A stretch of DNA of 64,000 nucleotides from the NCBI GenBank assembly GCA_963678375.2, contig OY782831.1:186001-250000 (forward strand). Direction: 5' to 3'. This DNA comes from JAEKNW01 sp963678375 (lineage in GTDB: Bacteria > Cloacimonadota > Cloacimonadia > Cloacimonadales > JAFGVF01). Under the pieces are notes generated by a model. The model was not told the origin of the DNA. It searched no databases and saw nothing but the letters and a program-made list of their open reading frames with translations. Positions 45,044-53,891 of the stretch are shown piece by piece (the first letter of the stretch is position 1; each line of letters opens with the position of its first letter). The translations under genes were made by a program, and so were the position numbers.

Positions 45044-46413
45044 TATTTACCTCCAATATTAACTTTACACTTGATTGCAGGTCCACCCATTCCGACAGCA
45101 ATTCCTTGTTTCTTTCCACAGGTTCCACTACCAGACCAAGTTAAATCATCTGAAATCGCTGTTATACTTTTTAAGAGTTCTACTGCAATTCCAGAAATAG
45201 TAGTCTCTTTTATTGCCTTAGTAATCTTCCCATTCTTAATTTCATAACCACGAACTACACCAAACATAAACTCAGAAGTTTTGTCTGCTTGTCCATTATT
45301 TGGATTAATTAAATAGTAACCATCTTTAATCGATTTAATCATATCATCTAACTTATCTTTTCCTGGGACAATCATAGTATTTCTCATTCTAATTATAGGT
45401 TCATCACTATACTGACTTGCTCTTGCGTTTCCAGTTGCTTGAACACCATAAGCAGCTGCAGAAGCTTTATTATGCATAAAACCTCTCAGGATACCATTTT
45501 CAATAAGATTTGCTGTAATTGGTTGGACTCCTTCATCATCTACAAAAACAGGTCTTGGACACAATTCACCATTATATGTATGTGGAACATCAATTAAATT
45601 AACAATTTCCGAAGCTACAGGTTTATCCATCAACTCTTCCATTATTGAACCACCACGAACAATATCTGCTTCAGTAGTATGTCCAATAGCTTCATGGGCT
45701 AAAATACCTGCCAATTGAGAATCTAAGATAACATCCTGCAGACCTGACTTAGCAAAAACAGCTGTTTTCTTGTTGATAAGATGTCTATAAGCTTCATCGA
45801 TTTCCTTATATAGCTGATCTAAGTTTTGATAATAATCTTCAAATTCTCCTAAACCACCAATACGACAAGTTTCAGTTATCATACCATCATCACTTGGCAT
45901 AATGAAGGAACATATTATGTGGGCTCTAGGTATAATAGTATGAAAATCTGAATTATCAGTTGTAAGTACTCTTTTATCTGTTTTCTCTTCATTAACTACT
46001 ATTCTAACAGTAGGTATATCTTTATATTTCTTTCTGATATAATTTGATAACTCACTTATATAATCAATTTTATCTCTAGTAGTAACTTTGTTTTGACTAG
46101 TAGATAAGTCTTTAATCAGTGAAATTGGTCGGGAAGGAAGCAGTAAATCTTCATGATTTTGCTTCAAATTAAGAAAATTTGCATTTTTTTGAGCTTGTTT
46201 TATTGTTTCTTTTATCTTTTCAGAATTCATTTGGGAAGTAGAAGCAAAACCCCAACCAGTTCCTGATAAAGTACGAGCAGAGAAACCTTTATTCTCACTG
46301 CTTGCATTATGCACTAGTGTTCCATTTGAAAGCATTAGAGCAGAGTTGTTGTTAATTTGGTACCTTAATTCTCCATAGCCATCTAGGAGAGACTTTAACT
46401 CATGTAAATTCAT
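45043..46413 (-). CDS. tldD: TldD metallopeptidase
   Basis: 456 residues. Catalytic zinc site HEAIGH in ILAHEAIGHTTEADIVRGG, then VFVDDEGVQPITANLIENG, LRGFMHNKASAA and a C-terminal cysteine-containing GSGTCGKKQGIAVGMGGP. With the following subunit it forms the TldD/E protease that degrades unfolded peptides or matures peptide products. No peptide-precursor gene was seen nearby. Confidence 0.93.
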   Translation of the reverse strand: MNLHELKSLLDGYGELRYQINNNSALMLSNGTLVHNASSENKGFSARTLSGTGWGFASTSQMNSEKIKETIKQAQKNANFLNLKQNHEDLLLPSRPISLIKDLSTSQNKVTTRDKIDYISELSNYIRKKYKDIPTVRIVVNEEKTDKRVLTTDNSDFHTIIPRAHIICSFIMPSDDGMITETCRIGGLGEFEDYYQNLDQLYKEIDEAYRHLINKKTAVFAKSGLQDVILDSQLAGILAHEAIGHTTEADIVRGGSIMEELMDKPVASEIVNLIDVPHTYNGELCPRPVFVDDEGVQPITANLIENGILRGFMHNKASAAAYGVQATGNARASQYSDEPIIRMRNTMIVPGKDKLDDMIKSIKDGYYLINPNNGQADKTSEFMFGVVRGYEIKNGKITKAIKETTISGIAVELLKSITAISDDLTWSGSGTCGKKQGIAVGMGGPAIKCKVNIGGK

Positions 46414-46453
46414 ATTTACTCCTTATTTTAAGTCTTTTTTATAAACTCTAGGT

Positions 46454-46484
46454 ATAATATTTGCTATTTATAGTTTTATGTCAA
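46454..46484 (-). promoter_or_regulatory. Possible promoter of tldD-tldE
   Basis: Minus-strand TTGACA (46479-46484) and TATTAT (46454-46459), separated by 19 bp, which is longer than ideal. Confidence 0.4.
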
Positions 46485-46703
46485 GAATTAATTTCACTTT
46501 CTTCTTTTAGTGAGAAAAAAATAAATAATTTCTTGACGTCTTTTTTGAAAGTCTTTCATATATTAGATAAATTAATAATTACATATATAAAGTAAATAAC
46601 AGCTAGATGCTATTATCAGAAATTTGATATAATCATCACCAAATATAATAATAATTTCACAGAAGATCAAATAAATCGTTAACCAAAGAAAGTTAAAGGA
46701 AAT

Positions 46704-47855
46704 ATGACTTACTCAACAAAAATATATTTAAGTAGATCAGCAATTAAGAATAATATAAATTTTTTACAAAAACATTTTAGAAATAAAGTAAGAATATCTT
46801 CAGTAGTAAAAGCCAATGCTTATGGTCATGGAATCGAGCAATTTGTTCCAGAAGTAGAAAAATGTGGTATCAATCATTTTGCTACTTTTAATTTTGAGGA
46901 AGCAAAGAGAGTTAGAAAAATAGTTAAAGCTGAAACAGATATAATGGTAATGGGTTGGATTGCTCCTGAAGACTTAAAAGAAGCAATTGAAGGCGGATAT
47001 GAGTTTTTTGTTTTTGAAGCAACTAGATTAAAGCAGGCTATAGAAGTAGCCAAGCAAATCAAGATAACAGCTAAAATTCATATAGAGGTTGAAACGGGGT
47101 TAAACAGAACTGGTTTTAATCATGATGATTTTCAAAGAGCTTTAGATTTAATCATTGCTAATCTTGAATATTTACAGATAAAGGGATTATGTTCACATTT
47201 AGCTGGGCCAGAAAGTATAGCTAATCATGTCAGGGTAAAGAGTCAGATCAAAAAGCTAAAATGCTATAAGGCTGATATGGTTAAGGCTGGATTAATTCCA
47301 GAATATTGTCATATTGCTTGTTCAGCTGGAGCAATATCTTATCCTGAAGCAAGGTTTGATATGGTAAGAATTGGGATTATGCAGTATGGCTTTTGGTCAA
47401 GTAAGGAGACTTATCTTCGCTTTATGAGCACTAGAACAAAAAAACATGATCCCCTAGAGCGAGTTATCTGTTGGAAATCACAAATCATGGCAATTAAAGA
47501 AGTAAAGATTGGTGAGTTTATCAGCTATGGAACTTCCTATGTAGCTTTTGAACCTAAAACTATCGCTATAGTGCCAATAGGTTACTCAAATGGATATAGT
47601 AGATCACTAAGTAATCATGGGCGAGTTCTGATAAATGGTATTCCTTGTCCAGTAATAGGTTTAGTTAATATGAACATGATTATTGCTGACATTACTCAAT
47701 TGTTCTCTGCAGCAGTGGGAGATGAAGTTGTGATTGTCGGTCAACAAAAAAATCATACTATAACTGTTGATTCATTTAGTGAGATTAGCCAGCAAGTTAA
47801 TTACGAAATCCTAAGTAGGATACCTCGGGAAATACCCCGAATCTTAACTGATTAA
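46704..47855 (+). CDS. alr: Alanine racemase
   Basis: PLP enzyme supplying D-alanine for peptidoglycan. 383 residues. PLP lysine K36 in VVKANAYGHG and catalytic Tyr in EFISYGTSYVA. ETGLNRTGF and IPIGYSNGYSRSL-like blocks are present. The C-terminal motif reads GLVNMNMIIADIT, where Alr usually has an Asp ('SMD'). A broad-specificity amino acid racemase is possible but less likely. RBS AAAGGA; stands alone. Confidence 0.93.
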   Translation: MTYSTKIYLSRSAIKNNINFLQKHFRNKVRISSVVKANAYGHGIEQFVPEVEKCGINHFATFNFEEAKRVRKIVKAETDIMVMGWIAPEDLKEAIEGGYEFFVFEATRLKQAIEVAKQIKITAKIHIEVETGLNRTGFNHDDFQRALDLIIANLEYLQIKGLCSHLAGPESIANHVRVKSQIKKLKCYKADMVKAGLIPEYCHIACSAGAISYPEARFDMVRIGIMQYGFWSSKETYLRFMSTRTKKHDPLERVICWKSQIMAIKEVKIGEFISYGTSYVAFEPKTIAIVPIGYSNGYSRSLSNHGRVLINGIPCPVIGLVNMNMIIADITQLFSAAVGDEVVIVGQQKNHTITVDSFSEISQQVNYEILSRIPREIPRILTD

Positions 47856-47888
47856 AGAAACTTTGATTAGATAATATGAGCAAAGAAA

Positions 47889-47916
47889 AATCCCTACTCT
47901 AGCTAGAGGAGGGATT
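47889..47916 (-). terminator. Intrinsic terminator of the M6 protease gene
   Basis: AATCCCT...CTCTAG / CTAGAG...AGGGATT forms a near-perfect 14-bp stem (one mismatch). On the minus strand the hairpin is followed by TTTCTTTGC, after AATCCC reads GGGATTTTT. It lies 20 bases past the stop and probably also ends alr. Confidence 0.82.
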
Positions 47917-47935
47917 CCAGAAGTTAATCTGATTA

Positions 47936-50584
47936 TTACTTTTGCAAAACCATTTTTCTTTGAATAGTAGCTTTAGAAGTTTTAATTCTGTAGAAATAGA
48001 TACCGGAAGCAACATCTTTGTTATTAGAATCTTTACCATTCCAAATTATACTTTGCTTTCCAGTTGAAAGTTGATTATTTAGCAAGGTATTTACTAATTG
48101 ACCACGTAGGTTATAAACTTGTATCTTAGCTAATCCAGCTTCACTCATAGCAAAACTTATAGTAGTTTCAGGATTAAATGGATTTGGATAATTATAAGCT
48201 CTTAGTGAAGATATAGCTTCTATCTCATTTTCATTGTTAGAAACAGGATAAGTTTCTAAAACAGAGATATCATCAACCATAACAAAGTTCCCTCCATTTG
48301 AAAGGACTTGGATAGCTACCTTGACTATAGAACCAGCTGGTAAATTATAAGATAGCTGTGTCCATTCTTCCCCTGCTTCAATAGGACTATCATTAAGAGT
48401 AATAAATTCTTCAAAGTCAGGTTCATCGTAAGCATAGAGAACATTGAACAACTCTCCATTTTCATAACTTCCTAGAACATTAAGTGTTAATGTCATTTGC
48501 GGTTCTACTTCTTCAGGTAATACAATAGACAAATCTATCGGCGGAGTAATCAGCCAATCATCATTTGCAACTTCGGTAGAATTTGTGAAAGCTACTGCCA
48601 TTTTGCTACCAGAATAAGCCTCAATTTCTCTGACATAAGGTAAGGTTGCATTTGGATTGAAGATCATGAAGGACTTTGGGTCTGCTTGATTTGGGTAATC
48701 ATAATTAGCAAAAGAATTGGTTTCTTGATTATCATTATCAATAGTTTCCCACTCACCAAAGCTAAGTGAGAAATCTTCATAGTCCTCAAATTGGTCTAGG
48801 AAACGAACTTCTCCATTGCTCACATTGAAATAATAGTAACTATCATAAGTTTGGAAATTAGTATAAACTCTTACTTTAACTTCATTCTGTCCAACATGAT
48901 CCATTGTTGCAGTTAAATTATAGTTGTAAGGTTCAGAAAGATGAACCTGTTGTGTAGTTCCATTAACAAATATTTCAACCATATCGATGTTCATTTGGTC
49001 AATAGACATTGCTACATCTAAATCTAAATTAATCTCATCACCTACCATAAAGTATTGATTATTCATTAAGTTACTAAAGGTAACTTGAGGAGTGTAAGCA
49101 GAGTCATCAAAGAAGTTGAAGTTTACTATCCCTCCAGTCTTAGTAATATTAGTTAATCCTTTATCTACATCATAGTTGCCCCATGATGGAATTGATGGAT
49201 AGCTAGTATCAGTAAATGAAGTTGCAGAATAAGTAGGGAAAGGTGCACTTGAGCTATTTGTTCCACCCGAAGCTGCAACAATATAGAAACCTTGATGAGA
49301 AGTTGCATTTAGATTATTTTGATTAAGATGTGACATTATCCAGTTTTCATCAACATGACAGATTAAAAGTCCATTGCCTGGTACTGAAGCATTAAAGCCA
49401 GTCTGTTGAACATTTTCCATTAGCATATACTCACCATTTACAGGAGTTGTAAAATAATAAGCTACAGGGTTAGTTGTGGAAGAAGGAAGAGAGATATCTC
49501 CATCATAATAAAGTTCTTGTGGTTGAACCCAACCAAAATATTTTTTAGACCACATATTATGATGAGCAGGTCTATCCCCACTACCATTATAAGCACCAGA
49601 CCCCATTATATCCCATTCTCCTGTTCCATCGTGACTACCGTTAGCTTGATAGTCTGTATCATAAAAGTCAGGAGTTCCTAAATTATGCCCAAATTCATGA
49701 GCTATAACACCTATCCCAGCCATTGACCAGTATTGCTTTTCTGCTTGCATGGTATAGTCAGCTATTTGAACACCATCTAAATTAAGATAATATCCAGCAG
49801 ATGTAAGGGAAAAAGAATGAGACCAGATATCTGAAGTATCACCTGTAGTTTCCTGTCCTCTACCCTGATGATAAATAGCTACACCATCAACTCTTCCATC
49901 ACCATCATTATCAAATTGAGAGAAATCAACTTGAGGGTCAGCAGCTTGGACTGCATCACGAGCAAACTCAGCCCATCTTTCTTGAGGTCCATAATAATCA
50001 TGATTATGAGGTACATCTACCCAACCAATAACTGTAGTATTTACCGTTAGTTGACCATAAGAAACTTCCAGATAGTATTGCTTAAAAGAACCAACACCAC
50101 TATAGTTGTTTTGATTCATCATATTATTAAAATTAGCTTGTGTATATGTAGGATAAGTATCAGCGAAATTAGCTAAAATAAGTATCATATTATTCTCACC
50201 TGTAGTAGGAAAACCACCTAACCTAGTATTTCTAATTTCTTTAGCAAGATTAACTTGCCCCTGACTATAACGAAGTTTCTTAGGTAGATTTCTGAGAAAT
50301 TCAAGCTCTTCTGGTCTTCTATTTTCAGGGTCATTTGCTTGAACATCAGAAACCACCAAATCTCCAACCCTATCTTTTATTGCATAGTATTTACTGTTGT
50401 TTTTGTTCAACAGTGTATATCCATCTGATGTCTCTGTCCAGTTAAGTCGTTCATCTCCTCTAACATTAATTTCCAGGGTTGAACCATCTTCTTGCGTGTA
50501 AGTTGTTAAAAAAGGTGCTGCTGGTACAGCAAACAAGCTATAACAGACCAGCATCACCAATCCTATAAATATAGTCCTCTTCAT
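47936..50584 (-). CDS. Secreted M6-family metalloprotease with type IX-type sorting domain
   Basis: 882 residues; signal peptide about 1-19. The propeptide-like region (about 20-110) is the one commonly seen before M6 domains ('LNWTETSDGYTLL'). The M6 catalytic domain (about 125-450) has the zinc site HEFGHNLGTPDFYD and downstream GEWDIMGSG. An Ig-like segment lies at about 500-590 and a jelly-roll/J domain at about 600-795. The FlgD-like sorting tail at about 800-882 (NYPNPFNPETTISFAM start, SGIYFYRIKT near the end) matches that of the 11080 protein. Relatives (immune inhibitor A type) degrade extracellular protein. Confidence 0.92.
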   Translation of the reverse strand: MKRTIFIGLVMLVCYSLFAVPAAPFLTTYTQEDGSTLEINVRGDERLNWTETSDGYTLLNKNNSKYYAIKDRVGDLVVSDVQANDPENRRPEELEFLRNLPKKLRYSQGQVNLAKEIRNTRLGGFPTTGENNMILILANFADTYPTYTQANFNNMMNQNNYSGVGSFKQYYLEVSYGQLTVNTTVIGWVDVPHNHDYYGPQERWAEFARDAVQAADPQVDFSQFDNDGDGRVDGVAIYHQGRGQETTGDTSDIWSHSFSLTSAGYYLNLDGVQIADYTMQAEKQYWSMAGIGVIAHEFGHNLGTPDFYDTDYQANGSHDGTGEWDIMGSGAYNGSGDRPAHHNMWSKKYFGWVQPQELYYDGDISLPSSTTNPVAYYFTTPVNGEYMLMENVQQTGFNASVPGNGLLICHVDENWIMSHLNQNNLNATSHQGFYIVAASGGTNSSSAPFPTYSATSFTDTSYPSIPSWGNYDVDKGLTNITKTGGIVNFNFFDDSAYTPQVTFSNLMNNQYFMVGDEINLDLDVAMSIDQMNIDMVEIFVNGTTQQVHLSEPYNYNLTATMDHVGQNEVKVRVYTNFQTYDSYYYFNVSNGEVRFLDQFEDYEDFSLSFGEWETIDNDNQETNSFANYDYPNQADPKSFMIFNPNATLPYVREIEAYSGSKMAVAFTNSTEVANDDWLITPPIDLSIVLPEEVEPQMTLTLNVLGSYENGELFNVLYAYDEPDFEEFITLNDSPIEAGEEWTQLSYNLPAGSIVKVAIQVLSNGGNFVMVDDISVLETYPVSNNENEIEAISSLRAYNYPNPFNPETTISFAMSEAGLAKIQVYNLRGQLVNTLLNNQLSTGKQSIIWNGKDSNNKDVASGIYFYRIKTSKATIQRKMVLQK

Positions 50585-50751
50585 ATATCATCCTTCCTTT
50601 ATATATTTTTCTTTTATCCTCTATAATATAATTACTATTTAGAATATGCAAAATATAAGCCATTTCTCCTAAATAAAAAACCATTTCTAAAATTAGCTTG
50701 TCAAACTGCCAGCTAATTTATAAATGTCAATTAATTATGAATGAGGTGAAT

Positions 50752-51663
50752 ATGAGCTATCAAGATGCATTAGAAAAAGTATATGAAATGATTAAAGATA
50801 GACCTAAGGAAGGTAAAGTAGCTTCTTATATCCCTGAGCTAGCTAAGGTAGATCCAGACTTGTTTGGAGTTCATTTATTGACAGTTGAAAATCAACATTA
50901 TCATATCGGTAAGAATGAACATATATTTTCCGTTCAGAGTATCGTAAAAGTCCTTACTCTAACCTTAGCTCTAGAATTTGAAAAAGATAAATTATGGACT
51001 AGAGTCAATATGGAGCCTTCTGGGAACCCATTTAATTCTGTTGTTCAGCTGGAGTACGAGAATGGTATCCCTAGAAATCCCTTTATCAATGCAGGAGCTA
51101 TTGTTATATGTGATATTCTGCTAGACCACTTAAAAAATCCTGCCGATAATTTTCTAGCTTTTGTTAGAAGATTAACCAATAATAAAGAAGTCCACTATAA
51201 TAAAAAAATAGCTGAATCAGAAAAAGCTACTGGTTTTCGCAACTATGCCCTTGCTAACTTTATGAAAGCTCATCATAATGTTAATCATGACATTGAAGAT
51301 GTTATGGATTTTTATTTCACTATTTGTTCTCTAGAACTATCTTGTAAAGATACTTGCAATGCTTTTATTCTCTTTGCCAATAGGGGTAAACTTCTCTCAG
51401 GAGAAAGAGTTATTACATTAAGTCAATCTAAACGAATTAATGCCATTATGCAGACTTGTGGTTTTTATGATCAAGCAGGTCTTTTCTCATATAAAATTGG
51501 TTTACCTGGTAAAAGTGGAGTCGGTGGAGGTATTGTTGCTGTTCATCCTGGTAATTATGCTATCACCGTTTATAGCCCGAGACTTAATACTAAGGGTAAT
51601 TCAGCCTTTGGTATGATCTTTCTGGAAGAATTTACTACAATTACAGAAGTTTCTATTTTCTAA
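50752..51663 (+). CDS. glsA: Glutaminase
   Basis: Hydrolyses glutamine to glutamate and ammonia. About 303 residues, matching bacterial GlsA. Serine-dependent SxxK site S63-K66 in FSVQSIVKVL, then EPSGNPFNS, NPFINAGAIV, FVRRLTNNKEV and GKSGVGGGIVAVHPG. I chose the ATG at 50752, preceded by GAGG. Earlier in-frame ATGs (50698, 50737) precede that ribosome-binding site and add residues without family match. Single gene. Confidence 0.95.
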   Translation: MSYQDALEKVYEMIKDRPKEGKVASYIPELAKVDPDLFGVHLLTVENQHYHIGKNEHIFSVQSIVKVLTLTLALEFEKDKLWTRVNMEPSGNPFNSVVQLEYENGIPRNPFINAGAIVICDILLDHLKNPADNFLAFVRRLTNNKEVHYNKKIAESEKATGFRNYALANFMKAHHNVNHDIEDVMDFYFTICSLELSCKDTCNAFILFANRGKLLSGERVITLSQSKRINAIMQTCGFYDQAGLFSYKIGLPGKSGVGGGIVAVHPGNYAITVYSPRLNTKGNSAFGMIFLEEFTTITEVSIF

Positions 51664-51718
51664 TATAAACAGTCCAAAGAACATATAACCTTCTCATCTT
51701 CAAGAAACAGATATAGAG

Positions 51719-51750
51719 AAAATAATTTATTTCAGTAAAATTATTTTTTT
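51719..51750 (+). terminator. AT-only hairpin after glsA
   Basis: AAAATAATTT (51719-51728) pairs with AAATTATTTT (51738-51747), then TTT. The stem is perfect but contains only A-T pairs, so it is weak. Confidence 0.45.
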
Positions 51751-51948
51751 AACAGTCAATGAATAATACAGTATTGAAATTCTTTACTAGTCCTTTATTG
51801 TAACTGACCTTAATAAGTAGTAGAATTTCATGGGGATAGCAATAATCAAGGACGCTTTATACTATAAAATATGAGTTATCCTTAATAAATAAATGTAGCA
51901 AAAATTAATCTTTAGCTTATACTATTAAAAAAAATAAGAGGTGAAATA

Positions 51949-52539
51949 ATGATAAAATATACAATAATGATTATTATAATGTTGTTAGCAACTATGTCTT
52001 TGTTTGCTATGGGACATGAAAAACGAGAAATTGATAATATCAAAGAACAACTACATCAAAAAGGATTTTATGATTTTTCTGCCCAATCTATTGAGGGAAA
52101 AGAAATTTCAATGTCTGATTATAAAGGGAAAGTCCTTGTAGTAGTTAATGTGGCTAGCAAATGTGGATTTACTCCTCAATATGAAGGGCTACAAGACCTT
52201 TATGAAAAATATGAGAAAGATGGCTTAGTTATACTAGGCTTCCCATCAAATCAGTTTGCTAATCAAGAACCAGGTTCTAATGAAGATATCCAAGAGTTTT
52301 GTAGTCTGAATTATGGAGTAACTTTCCCAATGTTCAGTAAAATAGATGTAAATGGTGATAATGCTCATCCTTTATATGTATATTTGAAATCTCAACAATC
52401 AGGCTTTCCTGGTGATGCTATTAAATGGAATTTTACTAAATTTTTAGTTGATAAATCAGGAAATGTAGTTGAAAGATATGCCTCAACTACCAAACCAGCT
52501 AGTATGGAAGAGGATATAGTTAAGTTGTTGGAGAAGTAG
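51949..52539 (+). CDS. Exported glutathione peroxidase-like thiol peroxidase
   Basis: 196 residues; the N-terminal hydrophobic segment about 1-21 looks like a signal peptide, so it acts outside the cytoplasm. Peroxidatic Cys72 (not Sec) in VASKCGFTPQ. The catalytic tetrad is completed by Gln102 (FPSNQFANQEPG) and Trp160-Asn161 (KWNFTKF). Cys-GPx enzymes of bacteria usually use thioredoxin-like reductants. RBS GAGGTG. No partner gene adjacent. Confidence 0.92.
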   Translation: MIKYTIMIIIMLLATMSLFAMGHEKREIDNIKEQLHQKGFYDFSAQSIEGKEISMSDYKGKVLVVVNVASKCGFTPQYEGLQDLYEKYEKDGLVILGFPSNQFANQEPGSNEDIQEFCSLNYGVTFPMFSKIDVNGDNAHPLYVYLKSQQSGFPGDAIKWNFTKFLVDKSGNVVERYASTTKPASMEEDIVKLLEK

Positions 52540-52745
52540 TATTAGTAAGATTATAAACTGCTATATTTATAAATAACCCAAGTAGTGTTGTAAATTTTTA
52601 GGTAAGTTAAAGATATTTTAGCAAAATAACTTAGAAACTTCGTATGCATGTAATATTATTTTCTGAGATTGATGAAGATAACTATTGCAGGCTAATATAG
52701 CTTTTCATAGCGAGGAAAAATTTATTACTTTATTTGGGTTTAATT

Positions 52746-52988
52746 CTATCTAAAATGTCTATTAGAAAAAGCAATACCTGATCCTGTTTTTAAATATCTT
52801 TCAAAAGCATTGGCTTTTGCTTCATCTACAAAAGCAGTGTAGTTAACTAATTTCCAAGGCCTATATTTTGAAGTGTGATAAGATTTACCATGATTATGAT
52901 CAGCGATTCTTTTCATAACGTCAGTTGTTCTACCTGTATAATAGTGATTTGGATAATTGATACTTTGAATGATATAAACATAAAACAT
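52746..52988 (-). CDS. Small GIY-YIG nuclease domain protein
   Basis: 80 residues, a complete single-domain GIY-YIG protein of the UvrC-like/short type. The two strands read YVYIIQS and HYYTGRT ('YVY...YTG' for GIY...YIG). The catalytic Arg27 in MKRIADHNHG and Glu56 in VDEAKANAFERYL are in place; it ends TGSG.AFSNRHFR. Proteins of this kind are often attached to mobile or repeated DNA. The start has AAGAAGG upstream, the third unit of a 15-bp direct repeat. It is read away from the 128-bp tandem array and tRNA-Ala, on the same strand. Confidence 0.9.
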   Translation of the reverse strand: MFYVYIIQSINYPNHYYTGRTTDVMKRIADHNHGKSYHTSKYRPWKLVNYTAFVDEAKANAFERYLKTGSGIAFSNRHFR

Positions 52989-52993
52989 ATTAC

Positions 52994-53030
52994 CTTCTTG
53001 TTTAAAATCTTCTTGTTTAAAATCTTCTTG
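52994..53030. repeat. 15-bp direct repeat carrying the ribosome-binding site of the GIY-YIG gene
   Basis: CTTCTTGTTTAAAAT at 52994-53008 and 53009-53023, plus CTTCTTG at 53024-53030: 2.5 units, period 15. On the minus strand each unit offers AAGAAG; the nearest one precedes the nuclease ATG. Confidence 0.85.
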
Positions 53031-53034
53031 TAAT

Positions 53035-53765
53035 CATACTTCGCACAATGTAATTAATAAAAGATAATTTCCTTGGTACACCATACGAAGCTTTTTGAGC
53101 AAAGCGAAATAAAAGCGAAATTATTATGTATTATAGTCCTACTTCGCGTGAGGCTTCGTAGGACATACTTCGCACAATGTAATTAATAAAAGATAATTTC
53201 CTTGGTACACCATACGAAGCTTTTTGAGCAAAGCGAAATAAAAGCGAAATTATTATGTATTATAGTCCTACTTCGCGTGAAGCTTCGTAGGACATACTTC
53301 GCACAATGTAATTAATAAAAGATAATTTCCTTGGTACACCATACGAAGCTTTTTGAGCAAAGCGAATAAAAGCGAAATTATTATGTATTATAGTCCTACT
53401 TCGCGTGAAGCTTCGTAGGACATACTTCGCACAATGTAATTAATAAAAGATAATTTCCTTGGTACACCATACGAAGCTTTTTGAGCAAAGCGAATAAAAG
53501 CGAAATTATTATGTATTATAGTCCTACTTCGCGTGAAGCTTCGTAGGACATACTTCGCACAATGTAATTAATAAAAGATAATTTCCTTGGTACACCATAC
53601 GAAGCTTTTTGAGCAAAGCGAATAAAAGCGAAATTATTATGTATTATAGTCCTACTTCGCGTGAAGCTTCGTAGGACATACTTCGCACAATGTAATTAAT
53701 AAAAGATAATTTCCTTGGTACACCATACGAAGCTTTTTGAGCAAAGCGAATAAAAGCGAAGTATG
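53035..53765. repeat. Tandem array of palindrome-rich 128-129 bp units
   Basis: Unit starts (CATACTTCGC) lie at 53035, 53164, 53293, 53421, 53549 and 53677, giving five full units and a partial sixth. The periods are 129, 129, 128, 128, 128; the change is one A in AGCGAA(A)TAAAAGCG. Unit 1 alone reads GAGGCTTCG instead of GAAGCTTCG; otherwise the copies look identical. Each unit contains a GTCCTAC/GTAGGAC hairpin with an inner CTTC/GAAG pair, and several TTCGC/GCGAA and ACCATAC-like elements. The array begins CATACTTCGC and ends GCGAAGTATG (53756-53765), a 10-bp terminal inverted repeat. The last bases overlap the tRNA-Ala CCA. It is not coding on either strand. Confidence 0.95.
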
Positions 53766-53839
53766 GTGGAGCATAGCGGGTTCGAACCGCTGACCTCTAC
53801 ACTGCCAGTGTAGCGCTCTCCCAGCTGAGCTAATGCCCC
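53764..53839 (-). tRNA. tRNA-Ala (anticodon GGC), CCA encoded
   Basis: The acceptor GGGGCAT pairs with ATGCTCC and includes the G3-U70 wobble that identifies alanine tRNAs. D arm GCTCAGCTGGGAGAGC; anticodon stem CTACA/TGTAG around CTGGCAG gives GGC. T arm AGCGG TTCGAAC CCGCT; discriminator A and encoded CCA (53764-53766). The tandem array starts directly after the CCA. Confidence 0.95.
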
Positions 53840-53891
53840 ACAACATATCTCAAAAAATTAAAAAATAAATTTTTGTCAATAAATATTTCTT

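Noticed and set aside
47600..47720. Asn in place of the usual Asp in the Alr C-terminal motif, considered as a sign of inactivation
   Set aside because: The PLP lysine, catalytic Tyr and overall length are intact, so this is treated as natural variation.
53035..53765. Tandem array considered as a CRISPR array
   Set aside because: The 128-129 bp units follow one another with no variable spacers, and no cas genes are nearby.
53652..53846. 64-codon minus-strand frame over the array end and tRNA-Ala
   Set aside because: It reads through the whole tRNA gene; the translation is an artefact of the repeat and tRNA.
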